A stretch of DNA of 64,000 bases from Arthrobacter sp. StoSoilA2 (GTDB taxonomy: Bacteria > Actinomycetota > Actinomycetes > Actinomycetales > Micrococcaceae): positions 1,922,001-1,986,000 of the forward strand of contig NZ_AP024643.1 in the NCBI RefSeq assembly GCF_019977195.1, read 5' to 3'. This document shows, in pieces, positions 25,253-34,408 of the stretch. The position numbers and the translations under genes were made by a program. The stretch's first letter is position 1; each line of letters starts with the position of its first letter. Below the pieces are notes generated by a model. That model did no database searches. It saw nothing but the letters and a program-made list of their open reading frames with translations, and was not told the origin of the DNA.

Positions 25253-26521
25253 ATGACCACCAAAGAGACGCTGAGCATCCATCAACCAGAGGACATCCTG
25301 GGTTACATCCCGCATTTGTTGGGCTATTGGCCCGAGGACAGCCTTGTGGCTATCACGATGCAGGGGAATACGCTCGGAGCCGCTCTCCGCGTCGACCCGC
25401 CGGCCCGGGCTTCGGGCCGCGTGCTTGCTGCCTTTGCGGAGCATGTACGTCGTTACCTGGCGTCGGACACCCTTGCCGACGGCGTGGTGCTTGCCCTTTA
25501 CACCGACGACGGTTGGGACGACGGCATGGTTGTCCACAGAACACTCCCGCTGCTGGCTGAACTTCACGAAACACTTGACCACGCTGACTTGCCTGTCCGG
25601 GATGCGTGGTTGGTTGGTCCTGAGTATTGGCGCGGCGCATTCTGCGCCGACCAGGAGTGCTGCCCCGTGCCGGGCCTGCCGATAGAACGCATCAGGAACA
25701 GCCGGCTCAGTGCAGAGATGGTCTATCGAGGCAGCACCATCGGGGCTTCTCCGAGGAGCAGGCAAAATCCACCCGTTCCCGGACGTCCCGGTGCCCTGGA
25801 CCCCGCAGTGTCGGAAGCCGAATCGGATTTTGCCAAGCGCATGAGGACGTCCTGGCGAAGTGGGAAATGCCTTGATGCCGTACTGGAGGTGTGGAGCCAG
25901 GTGCTGGATGACGCCCGGATCCATCCCGACAGTGAACCGGCAGATTTGCCAACCCCGCAACTCGCGGGTTTCCTCAGGTCGACCCTCGGCGTCCCCGGAT
26001 GGCGGGACGCCGTAATGATCATGGCGGCTGCTGGCATCGGTTCCGCGAAGGCCGGTGCAGCAGCGTTCGGATTGTGCAGCAGGAACGATGATTCCGACCC
26101 ACTTCCTTTCGACGCCGGAGAGCTGGCATTGCCGCCGACGGACACCCAGGAAGGGGCTGGCAAGGCCTATGAAGCAAAAGGGGTGCTCAGCATCTTTGCC
26201 TACGCAGACGTCCTCCTAGGTGTTGAACCAGCTGTTCCTGACTGGGGGCAGCTTGATGCCCTGCAGCGCGTCCTGTCGTACTTGTGTGTCCAGGGAGAAA
26301 TGGGGGACGTAGCTGCTGCTGCCTTGACCCTGCAAGGCTGGATTGCCTGGTGCAAGGGCAGTGGATCCGTTGCACACGCCTGCCTGACGCGCGCCAATTC
26401 GGCCAGCCCTGGCTACAGGCTCGCCGAATTGCTGGACGAGGTTCTCGGGCAAGGAAGCATCTGCGCCTGGGCAAGCCGTCCCGAGTCCGCATGGGGAACC
26501 TACAAAGGATCCCTTCGGTAG
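25253..26521 (+). CDS. DUF4192 domain protein
   Basis: A 422-residue soluble protein of unknown function, usually found just upstream of the primary sigma factor in Micrococcales. The DUF4192 opening is clear (PEDILGYIPHLLGYWPEDSLVAI), and GWIAWCKGSGSVAHACLTRA lies near the C-terminus. The ATG at 25253 lacks a good Shine-Dalgarno sequence; a weak CAAGCT lies six bases upstream. Confidence 0.85.
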   Translation: MTTKETLSIHQPEDILGYIPHLLGYWPEDSLVAITMQGNTLGAALRVDPPARASGRVLAAFAEHVRRYLASDTLADGVVLALYTDDGWDDGMVVHRTLPLLAELHETLDHADLPVRDAWLVGPEYWRGAFCADQECCPVPGLPIERIRNSRLSAEMVYRGSTIGASPRSRQNPPVPGRPGALDPAVSEAESDFAKRMRTSWRSGKCLDAVLEVWSQVLDDARIHPDSEPADLPTPQLAGFLRSTLGVPGWRDAVMIMAAAGIGSAKAGAAAFGLCSRNDDSDPLPFDAGELALPPTDTQEGAGKAYEAKGVLSIFAYADVLLGVEPAVPDWGQLDALQRVLSYLCVQGEMGDVAAAALTLQGWIAWCKGSGSVAHACLTRANSASPGYRLAELLDEVLGQGSICAWASRPESAWGTYKGSLR

Positions 26522-26605
26522 CCATTCCGCTTCATCAAGCGTGGGATTCATAAAACCGTGAGACAATGGATGCCGAGACCCGGTTGGGTCCGCGTTTGAA
26601 TGCCT

Positions 26606-26634
26606 GTAATGAGCCCGGAATCCGGGAACATTAC
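26606..26634. repeat. 29-bp hairpin upstream of sigA
   Basis: GTAATG-AG-CCCGG-AAT-CCGGG-AA-CATTAC folds into a symmetrical stem. It lies 85 bp after the DUF4192 stop and 131 bp before sigA, with no T-run. It may end the upstream transcript or sit in the sigA control region; the rest of the 244-bp gap shows no gene. Confidence 0.5.
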
Positions 26635-26765
26635 GGTGTCGTTGGCAGTTGTACATAGTGACTCTGCAGACGGCGATCGCATTTGAAATTGATCGCGGAC
26701 TTGACAGGGTCATAGTGGTGTTGCCCGCATGGTGATTCCACAGACCGCCGCTAGAAAGGTTTTCT

Positions 26766-28085
<1,320 letters not shown>

Positions 28086-28126
28086 AAAGAGGTCCTGGTG
28101 GACTAAAGAGGTCCACTGACAAGGGT

Positions 28127-28159
28127 ATTGGCCCGGTCGGAGTATCCGACCGGGCCAAT
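28127..28159. terminator. Terminator after sigA
   Basis: A perfect 14-bp stem, ATTGGCCCGGTCGG with its complement, and a five-base loop, 42 bases past the sigA stop; followed by GCTGTTTCGGG. Confidence 0.8.
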
Positions 28160-28209
28160 GCTGTTTCGGGTACTTTGTCACTCAAAGCGGATCAATGGCT
28201 TCAAACTAG

Positions 28210-28241
28210 ACAGGGCCCCTCCCGGATGGGAGGAGCCCTGT
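28210..28241. terminator. Second terminator, facing the DUF7455 gene
   Basis: ACAGGGC-c-CCTCCC pairs with GGGAGG-a-GCCCTGT around GGAT (one mismatch). It is followed by TTCTTGC on the plus strand and CTAGTTTG on the minus strand, so it can stop transcripts from both sides. Confidence 0.75.
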
Positions 28242-28294
28242 TCTTGCTCGAAGTGATGTGGCTGGATAGTGTCCGGCCTTACCGCCAGTCCTGT

Positions 28295-28516
28295 CTAATC
28301 GACCGGGACAGGTGCCTTCTCGTTGAGGCGCTCGGTCTCGTCGTGCCAGTCGGAGGTCAGGGGCCGGAGCGTGGCCTCAACTGCGCGTGCGTGGTGGCCG
28401 CAAAACAGCAGCTCACCGCCGGAGGACTCGAGTACAACGCGGACATATGCTTGAGCCCCGCAACGATCGCATCGGTCAGCTGCGTTCAGTGTGCGGTCTG
28501 CAACTGCTGTTGTCAT
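28295..28516 (-). CDS. DUF7455 small zinc-binding protein
   Basis: A 73-residue protein with CDRCGA near the N-terminus and CGHH further on, a likely zinc site of two cysteines, one cysteine and histidine. The ATG at 28516 has AAGGAGG at ideal distance; an in-frame extension to 28573 has none. It belongs to the small family (DUF7455) seen between sigA and parE in many actinobacteria. Function unknown. Confidence 0.85.
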   Translation of the reverse strand: MTTAVADRTLNAADRCDRCGAQAYVRVVLESSGGELLFCGHHARAVEATLRPLTSDWHDETERLNEKAPVPVD

Positions 28517-28736
28517 GTCGGCCTCCTTAGTAGTTCTGTACATCCATATAACCAGTATTCGGAGCAGAACCATGGCAAGGATGGATCACTTTCGCTGTCC
28601 GCGTATCACATGTGCGTAACGTAACGAAGTAGAATGCCGGTTTCCGGGAGTGGCAACCGGTGCCGATAGGGGACCGCGACTAGCCTAAGATGGGCAGTGT
28701 TTGCCTTGAGATATACCCCGAAGGAGCACACCGCGA

Positions 28737-30845
28737 GTGGCACCGAGTTCTGAATACAACGCCCGGCATCTATCCGTCCTCGAGGGCCTGGAGGCCGTTC
28801 GCAAGCGCCCGGGCATGTACATCGGTTCCACCGACTCCCGTGGCCTTATGCACTGCCTATGGGAGATCATCGACAACGCTGTTGATGAGGCCCTTGCGGG
28901 CTTCGGCCATGACATCAAAGTCATCCTGCATGCGGACAATTCGGTCGAAATCCATGACGACGGCAGGGGCATCCCTGTAGACGTCGAACCGAAGACGGGA
29001 CTTTCCGGCGTCGAGGTTGTCTTCACGAAGCTGCACGCAGGCGGCAAGTTCGGCGGTGGTTCTTACACCGCCTCCGGTGGCCTCCATGGTGTGGGCGCCT
29101 CCGTGGTCAACGCGCTGTCCAGCCGGCTGGATGTCCAGGTCGACCGCGGCAGCAAGACGTACCAGATGTCCTTCCGCCGTGGCGAGCCGGGACGTTTCAT
29201 TGATGCCGGCGCCAAGCCCAGCCCCAACGCGCCCTTCGAGCCGTTCGTCGAAGACTCTGTATTGGACGTGGTTGGCAAGGCCAAACGCGGGGTCACCGGC
29301 ACCAGGGTGCGTTACTGGGCCGACCGCCAGATCTTCACGCCAGACGCCAGATTCTCTTACGATGACCTCGCCTCGCGCGCACGCCAGACGTCGTTCCTGG
29401 TCCCCGGGTTGAAGATCACTGTCCGCGACGAGCGCAAGCTCGCGGGCACCCCTGGCGAGAACGGTGTGCACGAGGAAGTCTTCCACCACGACGGCGGTAT
29501 TTCGGAATTCGTGGAGTTCCTCGCGGCCGACTCCGGAGTCACTGACGTGTGGCGTCTCCATGGTTCGGGGAAGTTCAAGGAAACCGTCCCGGTTCTGGAC
29601 GAGAACGGGCACAGCAAGATCGCCGAAGTTGAACGCGATTGCGAAGTCGATATCGCCTTGCGCTGGGGGATCGGTTACGAGACCACGATGCGCAGCTTCG
29701 TCAACATCATCGCCACGCCCAAGGGTGGCACGCACCAGGCGGGCTTCGAGGCAGCCCTGCTGAAAACCTTCCGCAAGGCAGTTGAAACGAATGCCAGGAA
29801 GCTGAAGGCAGGCAACGACAAAATCGAGAAAGACGACGTCCTGGCCGGCCTCACCGCTGTGCTCACCGTCCGCTTGGCCGAGCCACAGTTCGAAGGCCAG
29901 ACCAAGGAAATCCTTGGCACGTCCGCTGTTCGCGCCATCGTCGCAAAGGTGGTCGAGCAGGAAATTTCCAGCAGGTTGTCCTCGGCCAACCGCAATGACA
30001 AAGCGCAGTCGGCGTTGTTGCTGGAAAAGATCGTTGCGGAGATGAAGTCGCGCATTTCGGCCAGAGTGCACAAGGAGACCCAGCGCCGGAAGAACGCACT
30101 GGAAACCTCCTCGATGCCCACCAAGCTTGCCGACTGCCGTACTGATGATGTGGCGCGATCCGAGCTCTTCATCGTTGAGGGTGATTCCGCCCTCGGTACC
30201 GCCAAGCTGGCCCGGTCTTCGGATTTCCAGGCCCTGCTTCCTATCCGGGGCAAGATCCTTAATGTCCAGAAGGCGTCGGTAGGGGACATGCTCTCCAACG
30301 CAGAATGTGCTGCACTTATCCAGGTTGTCGGCGCAGGCTCAGGCCGGAGTTTCGACCTTGATGCAGCGCGTTACGGCAAGGTCATCCTGATGACGGATGC
30401 CGACGTCGACGGCGCGCACATCCGCACGCTGCTGCTGACGCTCTTCTTCCGCTACATGCGGCCCATGGTCGAGGCGGGCCGGGTGTTCGCGGCAGTTCCG
30501 CCCCTGCACCGCGTGGAGGTCATCAACCCGGGGCAGAAGGCCAACGAGATGATCTATACGTACTCCGAGGCAGAACTGCATGTTCTCCTGGCCAACCTGG
30601 CCAAGGAAGGCAGGCGCTACAAGGAGCCCATCCAGCGTTACAAGGGCCTGGGCGAAATGGATGCACAGCAGCTCGCCGAGACCACCATGGACCCGCGTCA
30701 CCGTACCCTTCGGAAGGTCGGCATCGACAGCGCCCAGCGTGCCGAAGAGGTTTTCGATCTCCTCATGGGCTCGGACGTCGCTCCCCGTAAGGAATTCATC
30801 ATCGCAGGGGCAGCGACCCTGGACCGGGAACGCATCGACGCCTAG
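28737..30845 (+). CDS. parE: Type IIA DNA topoisomerase subunit B (topoisomerase IV, ParE-type)
   Basis: The ATPase subunit of a type IIA topoisomerase that decatenates or relaxes DNA. 702 residues: GHKL ATPase with WEIIDNAVDEA and GGLHGVGASVVNALS, a transducer domain, and TOPRIM with VEGDSA (about 480) and DADVDG (about 554). GTG start with AAGGAG ten bases upstream. Because gyrA/gyrB normally lie near the origin and the matching A subunit is 12 kb downstream next to the sigA block, I call it ParE; GyrB-like naming cannot be excluded by eye. Confidence 0.9.
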   Translation: MAPSSEYNARHLSVLEGLEAVRKRPGMYIGSTDSRGLMHCLWEIIDNAVDEALAGFGHDIKVILHADNSVEIHDDGRGIPVDVEPKTGLSGVEVVFTKLHAGGKFGGGSYTASGGLHGVGASVVNALSSRLDVQVDRGSKTYQMSFRRGEPGRFIDAGAKPSPNAPFEPFVEDSVLDVVGKAKRGVTGTRVRYWADRQIFTPDARFSYDDLASRARQTSFLVPGLKITVRDERKLAGTPGENGVHEEVFHHDGGISEFVEFLAADSGVTDVWRLHGSGKFKETVPVLDENGHSKIAEVERDCEVDIALRWGIGYETTMRSFVNIIATPKGGTHQAGFEAALLKTFRKAVETNARKLKAGNDKIEKDDVLAGLTAVLTVRLAEPQFEGQTKEILGTSAVRAIVAKVVEQEISSRLSSANRNDKAQSALLLEKIVAEMKSRISARVHKETQRRKNALETSSMPTKLADCRTDDVARSELFIVEGDSALGTAKLARSSDFQALLPIRGKILNVQKASVGDMLSNAECAALIQVVGAGSGRSFDLDAARYGKVILMTDADVDGAHIRTLLLTLFFRYMRPMVEAGRVFAAVPPLHRVEVINPGQKANEMIYTYSEAELHVLLANLAKEGRRYKEPIQRYKGLGEMDAQQLAETTMDPRHRTLRKVGIDSAQRAEEVFDLLMGSDVAPRKEFIIAGAATLDRERIDA

Positions 30846-30863
30846 GAGACTGCGTAATAGCGT

Positions 30864-32111
30864 TCAGACCCGCGGTTTCCGGCCTGGCTTCGTGACGGAG
30901 CCGGAAGCCGCGGAAGCTGGTGCAGCAAAGGCCGCTGCTCCTACGGCCAGGGCCAGTGCTCCCAGGCCCCACGGGAGACCCGCCGCTACGGCAACCCCGC
31001 CCACCAACAATGGCCCGCCGGCGTCGCCGAGCTCCCGGCCAAGTTCAGCTGAACCCATCGTGCGGCCGAGGCGTTCGGCGGGAGTCGCATCGGCCAAGTG
31101 CGCGAAGGCCAGTGGGGTGGCAACGCCAATTCCCAAGCCGATAAAAATGGCAGCACAGTAGATCGGCATGGCGCGATAGATGGAAACGGCGCCGACCATG
31201 GCCAATGCCGCGGGAAGAAGGCCCGCGATGAGTACGCCAAGGACTATGGCCAGCAAACCGGTCACCATGCCGGGCCGGTCTGCCAGGACTCCGCGATCCC
31301 GCAATCGTCCGATCCTTGGCTGGACGAGGGATGACGCCACGGCCAATACCGTTACGACGGCGACACTGCCGGCGGTGCCCAGCCCTTCCCTTGCCGCCAG
31401 CGCAGGGAGGAAGCCTACTGCCGCCCCCAAGGCGCCGGTCGACGCAGCCAGCACCACGGTGGGTCCAAGGAATGATCGCTCGGTACTTTGCTTCCAGACA
31501 TCAACGATGGTGTACCTGGGCCGGGGCAGGGGAGCCAGTCGCGGCACCGAGATGGCCGCCCAGACGGCTACTGCCAAGCCCAACAAGGAGAGGATGAGGA
31601 AGAGCAGGCTGAATCCGCCTGCGATGATCGCGACAGCTCCCAAAAGGGGACCGATCGCGTAGCCAAGACCTTTCCATGAGCCGTAACGGCCAAAGTAGCG
31701 CCCGGTATGTTTGCCTGCCAGTCTGGCAACGCCGACAGAAGATGCCGGCGAGAATGCCGAGGCAGCCATGCCTTGGCCAAGACGCGCTGCGGCCAGCATG
31801 AAGGGTTCATCGGCCCACAGTCCGATCAGGGACGCACCGGAGAAGGCGAGGAGCCCTCCGATGATCACGGGTTTGGGCCCGATGCGGTCGCTGACAGCCC
31901 CAAACACGGGCTTGAGGAAGACTTCCGCGATGTCGTACAGGGCCAACAGGATGCCCAGGCCAAGCAGGCTCAAGCCGATGTCCGCACTTTCGGCGCCAAG
32001 TCCGGCGGCTACTGCGTGGGCTCCAAATGCGGTGGTGAAGCCGGCCGCATAGAGGGGCCATCGGCGGCTGGGGGAGATATCTGCACTCAAGCGTGACTTG
32101 TGGTCGTTCAC
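30864..32111 (-). CDS. MFS transporter, divergent from a ChrB-like gene
   Basis: A 415-residue, 12-helix major facilitator. Motif A is visible as KPVFGAVSDRIGPKPVII between helices 2 and 3, and RLGQGMAASAFSPASS follows; this resembles drug or metabolite efflux carriers. The start is the GTG at 32111, seven bases after a minus-strand TACATT; the frame runs on upstream to 32501 but would then overlap the ChrB-like gene, so I reject that extension. Shared control with the divergent gene is likely. Chromate export is conceivable from the ChrB-like neighbour but unproven. Confidence 0.85.
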   Translation of the reverse strand: MNDHKSRLSADISPSRRWPLYAAGFTTAFGAHAVAAGLGAESADIGLSLLGLGILLALYDIAEVFLKPVFGAVSDRIGPKPVIIGGLLAFSGASLIGLWADEPFMLAAARLGQGMAASAFSPASSVGVARLAGKHTGRYFGRYGSWKGLGYAIGPLLGAVAIIAGGFSLLFLILSLLGLAVAVWAAISVPRLAPLPRPRYTIVDVWKQSTERSFLGPTVVLAASTGALGAAVGFLPALAAREGLGTAGSVAVVTVLAVASSLVQPRIGRLRDRGVLADRPGMVTGLLAIVLGVLIAGLLPAALAMVGAVSIYRAMPIYCAAIFIGLGIGVATPLAFAHLADATPAERLGRTMGSAELGRELGDAGGPLLVGGVAVAAGLPWGLGALALAVGAAAFAAPASAASGSVTKPGRKPRV

Positions 32112-32118
32112 GCTTCTC

Positions 32119-32138
32119 AATGTAACAGCTGCTACATT
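32119..32138. promoter_or_regulatory. Palindromic divergent promoter/operator for the MFS and ChrB-like genes
   Basis: The 20-bp near-perfect palindrome AATGTA-N8-TACATT has a CAGCTG core. Its two ends are TACATT -10 boxes facing outward, each followed by exactly seven bases and a GTG start codon (32146 on plus, 32111 on minus). Both messages are therefore probably leaderless, and one bound protein would block both. Confidence 0.65.
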
Positions 32139-32145
32139 CAATCTT

Positions 32146-32682
32146 GTGACTGATGACGAATTGGGATGGTTGCTGATCCTGGTCCACGTGCCATCCCAAC
32201 CCTCCAAGCACCGTGTTGCCGTGTGGCGGGAGCTTCGGCGGACCGGGGCGGTTCCGTTGTCCCCCGGGACATGGCTGGTTCCGGCCCACCCCGCTTTTGA
32301 CGCCGGCCTGGCCAAAGCCCGTTCCCTTGTTGCCAAAAGCGAGGGCAAGTGGACCTTGATAGATGCTTCGCCTCGTGATGGCGCGGACACCTTCCGGGCG
32401 GCGTTTGAGATGGCCCGCGCCGAGGAGTGGGCGGAATTCATTGCGGATTGCGCGAAGTTTGAGCAGGAGATAGCCAAGGAGATTGCGCGGAAGAAGTTCA
32501 CGTTCGCAGAGTTGGAGGAGGAAGAACAAAGCCTGGAGCGCTTGCGACGTTGGTATCGCGGGTTGAAATCCAGGGATGTACTACGACTCCCGCAAGCCAG
32601 TGAAGCTTCAGAGCGCCTGGCCCGCTGCGTGACCGCCTTGGAGGAGTATTCGTCCTTGGTCTATGACGCCACTCTTCCCTAA
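32146..32682 (+). CDS. ChrB N-terminal-domain protein (chromate-resistance-type regulator)
   Basis: A 178-residue protein matching the ChrB N-terminal family (PaaX-like fold): WLLILVHVPSQPSKHRVAVWRELRRTG, then PLSPGTWLVP, then a long charged coiled helix (about 85-130) and a C-terminal LRRWYRGLKSRDVL segment. In chromate resistance ChrB senses chromate and controls a transporter; only the N-terminal half of the classic protein is present here. The GTG at 32146 is chosen over a frame-start at 32098 because of the promoter palindrome. Confidence 0.75.
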   Translation: MTDDELGWLLILVHVPSQPSKHRVAVWRELRRTGAVPLSPGTWLVPAHPAFDAGLAKARSLVAKSEGKWTLIDASPRDGADTFRAAFEMARAEEWAEFIADCAKFEQEIAKEIARKKFTFAELEEEEQSLERLRRWYRGLKSRDVLRLPQASEASERLARCVTALEEYSSLVYDATLP

Positions 32683-32734
32683 AGGATCAGCACGTTCCAC
32701 GGGCAACTTTCGGCCTTAGCCAAGCCAAGGGATT

Positions 32735-33736
32735 CTAGCCGAGCAACCCGGGGACAATGAGGAGCCCTGTGGGTACGGCGAGGAGCAAGGCTGAGGTGGC
32801 CAGGACCAGGGCGCGAAGAGCGGTGGCGAGTGGGGGCTGTGGCGAGAGCAGGCGGCTGACGCGTGACGCCGTCGTGCGCGGTGAATCTGCCCCGCCGGTG
32901 GCGCTGATGCTGCCGCCCTCGACGACGGCGCCTCCGCCGCTGAGGGCACGCGGGCTGAGTGAATGGCCGCCCGGCTCTGGCGTTGAGGACCCGCTGGAGA
33001 CTATGGCGATGGCCTTGATCAGCGTGCCTTTGCTTTCGGTCCTGAGCGCGACGTCGTCCGCCAGCATTTCGATCAGGGAGTTCACGGCTGTTTGGGCAAG
33101 CCGTGTGGTGGGGAACCAGGGGAGTGCCTGCCGCCATGCAGCGAACGCCCAGAGCAGGAGATCGTGACGCTGCGACAGGTGGGCGTTTTCATGGATGAGC
33201 ACCGCCCGCAGTTCTGCAGGTTCCAGTGCAGCCATGAGGCCGTCGGACAAGACTGTCACCGAACGTGCGCCGCCGGGCAGGCAGTAAGCCACAGGGGAGT
33301 CGTGGTTGATCACTACGGTGCCAGGGCCGTCGTCGGAGGGCGATGCCAGAAGCGTGAGCAGTTCGCGGTGTCGCCTGCGTTGCCGTTCAATCTTGTAGTA
33401 AGTCAAAAGCAGCGTGAACACCAAGTGCGCCGTCAGGAGTGCGGCCGCGGAGAGGGCAAAAAGGTGCCAGAAGCCAAGCGCGGTGGTTGGCTCGTTGTTG
33501 AAAACCATTCCCGCCAGGCTCCTGAGCCCCGCGATCAGGTTGTCGCCGATCGGTTCCAGTCCGTAGACGAGCATGGCGCCGATCATGGACAAACCACCCG
33601 CGAGGGCAATCGCCTGCCACAGGACCATGGCCGTGAAAGGGGACCGGGCAGGCCATTGCGCACGCGAGAGAAGAACGGGTACCGGCCACGCCAGTATCAA
33701 TGCCAGGACCGCCAGGAAGTATGAGGTCCAGAACAT
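32735..33736 (-). CDS. M56 family membrane metallopeptidase (BlaR1/MecR1-like, no sensor domain)
   Basis: A 333-residue membrane protease. Helices lie near 4-24, 35-58 and 92-114, the zinc motif HENAH is at 182-186 in a cytosolic loop, and a last helix ends the protein near 305-330. In BlaR1 and MecR1 such a domain is coupled to an outer penicillin-binding sensor and triggers loss of the BlaI/MecI repressor. Here no sensor domain follows, so the signal must come by another route. It starts five bases after the blaI stop and is surely cotranscribed. Confidence 0.9.
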   Translation of the reverse strand: MFWTSYFLAVLALILAWPVPVLLSRAQWPARSPFTAMVLWQAIALAGGLSMIGAMLVYGLEPIGDNLIAGLRSLAGMVFNNEPTTALGFWHLFALSAAALLTAHLVFTLLLTYYKIERQRRRHRELLTLLASPSDDGPGTVVINHDSPVAYCLPGGARSVTVLSDGLMAALEPAELRAVLIHENAHLSQRHDLLLWAFAAWRQALPWFPTTRLAQTAVNSLIEMLADDVALRTESKGTLIKAIAIVSSGSSTPEPGGHSLSPRALSGGGAVVEGGSISATGGADSPRTTASRVSRLLSPQPPLATALRALVLATSALLLAVPTGLLIVPGLLG

Positions 33737-33741
33737 ACTGG

Positions 33742-34128
33742 CTAATTGTAGCCGAGCAGTTTGCGCAGGGTAGCGGCTTCACTTTCGGAGACGGAGCCAA
33801 TGAAGCGGGCCAGGACCGCTTCGCGGTCGGGAGCCGAGCCAAGGACTTCGTGCATCAGTTCCGCAGTATGGTCAGCGCGGCTCGAAACAGCCTGGTAACG
33901 GTGCGGCCGGGTTCCGCGTTCGCGTTCCACCAGGCCCTTCTTCTCCAGCCTGGAGAGCACGGTCAGGACTGTGGTCACTGCCAGGTCTTTGCCCTGGTGT
34001 CCTGCTGTGCCGTCGCCGGCTTCGGAGTCCTGCGCGAGAAGATCACGCAGAGTGTTGGCAGTTGCAGCCTCTTGGCCCGCCCAGAGCAGGTCCATCACTG
34101 CCCGTTCCAGTTCCCCAAGACTCGCCAT
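33742..34128 (-). CDS. BlaI/MecI/CopY family transcriptional repressor
   Basis: A 128-residue winged-helix repressor. The opening LGELERAVMDLLW and the recognition region LAVTTVLTVLSRLEKKGLV are typical; HRYQAV forms the wing. The C-terminal dimerisation part (LARFIGSVSESEAATLRKLL) covers where proteolysis occurs in BlaI relatives. The ATG at 34128 has AGGGA upstream; a longer in-frame reading to 34200 is unlike the family. Three TTCTAC-N5-GTAGAA palindromes nearby, one before this gene and two before cydA, are its probable operators. Confidence 0.92.
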   Translation of the reverse strand: MASLGELERAVMDLLWAGQEAATANTLRDLLAQDSEAGDGTAGHQGKDLAVTTVLTVLSRLEKKGLVERERGTRPHRYQAVSSRADHTAELMHEVLGSAPDREAVLARFIGSVSESEAATLRKLLGYN

Positions 34129-34226
34129 CAATACGTCCCTACCTTCCGCGTCCCGGTGGCATAAGCCGCAACCCGGGAGCGATGATCCAACATTCCACAA
34201 TAAATCTACCGCTTTTCAGCCCTTCA

Positions 34227-34243
34227 TTCTACGTGAGGTAGAA
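34227..34243 (-). promoter_or_regulatory. BlaI-type operator upstream of blaI
   Basis: TTCTAC-GTGAG-GTAGAA, a 17-bp palindrome about 100 bp before the blaI start. On the minus strand TAGATT (34208-34203) could be the -10 box, with the operator lying over the -35 region. The promoter call is weak; the palindrome is exact. Confidence 0.65.
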
Positions 34244-34322
34244 CTATCGGCGCGCCGCGGATGCCGATTCACCCTTGCAGGTGCGTAACGCCACTTGAAG
34301 AATGGGCATGTGGCTGGGCTAT

Positions 34323-34367
34323 TTGTTCTACACTGTGTAGAAGAATAGATTTCTACACAACGTAGAA
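34323..34367 (+). promoter_or_regulatory. cydA promoter with two BlaI-type operators
   Basis: TTGTTC (34323-34328), 17 bp, then TAGATT (34346-34351) form a sigma-70-type promoter. The palindrome TTCTAC-ACTGT-GTAGAA (34326-34342) fills the spacer, and TTCTAC-ACAAC-GTAGAA (34351-34367) starts at the end of the -10 box and covers the expected start point. The centres are 25 bp apart. Both share the arms of the site upstream of blaI, so repression of cyd by BlaI is a strong inference. Confidence 0.75.
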
Positions 34368-34408
34368 GTAAGTACACCGCACTTCGGGCCGCCGGACAAA
34401 GGACAGCC

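Noticed and set aside
32112..32501. N-terminal extension of the minus-strand MFS gene
   Set aside because: It would overlap most of the ChrB-like gene and has no membrane-protein character; a leaderless GTG at 32111 fits the promoter palindrome.
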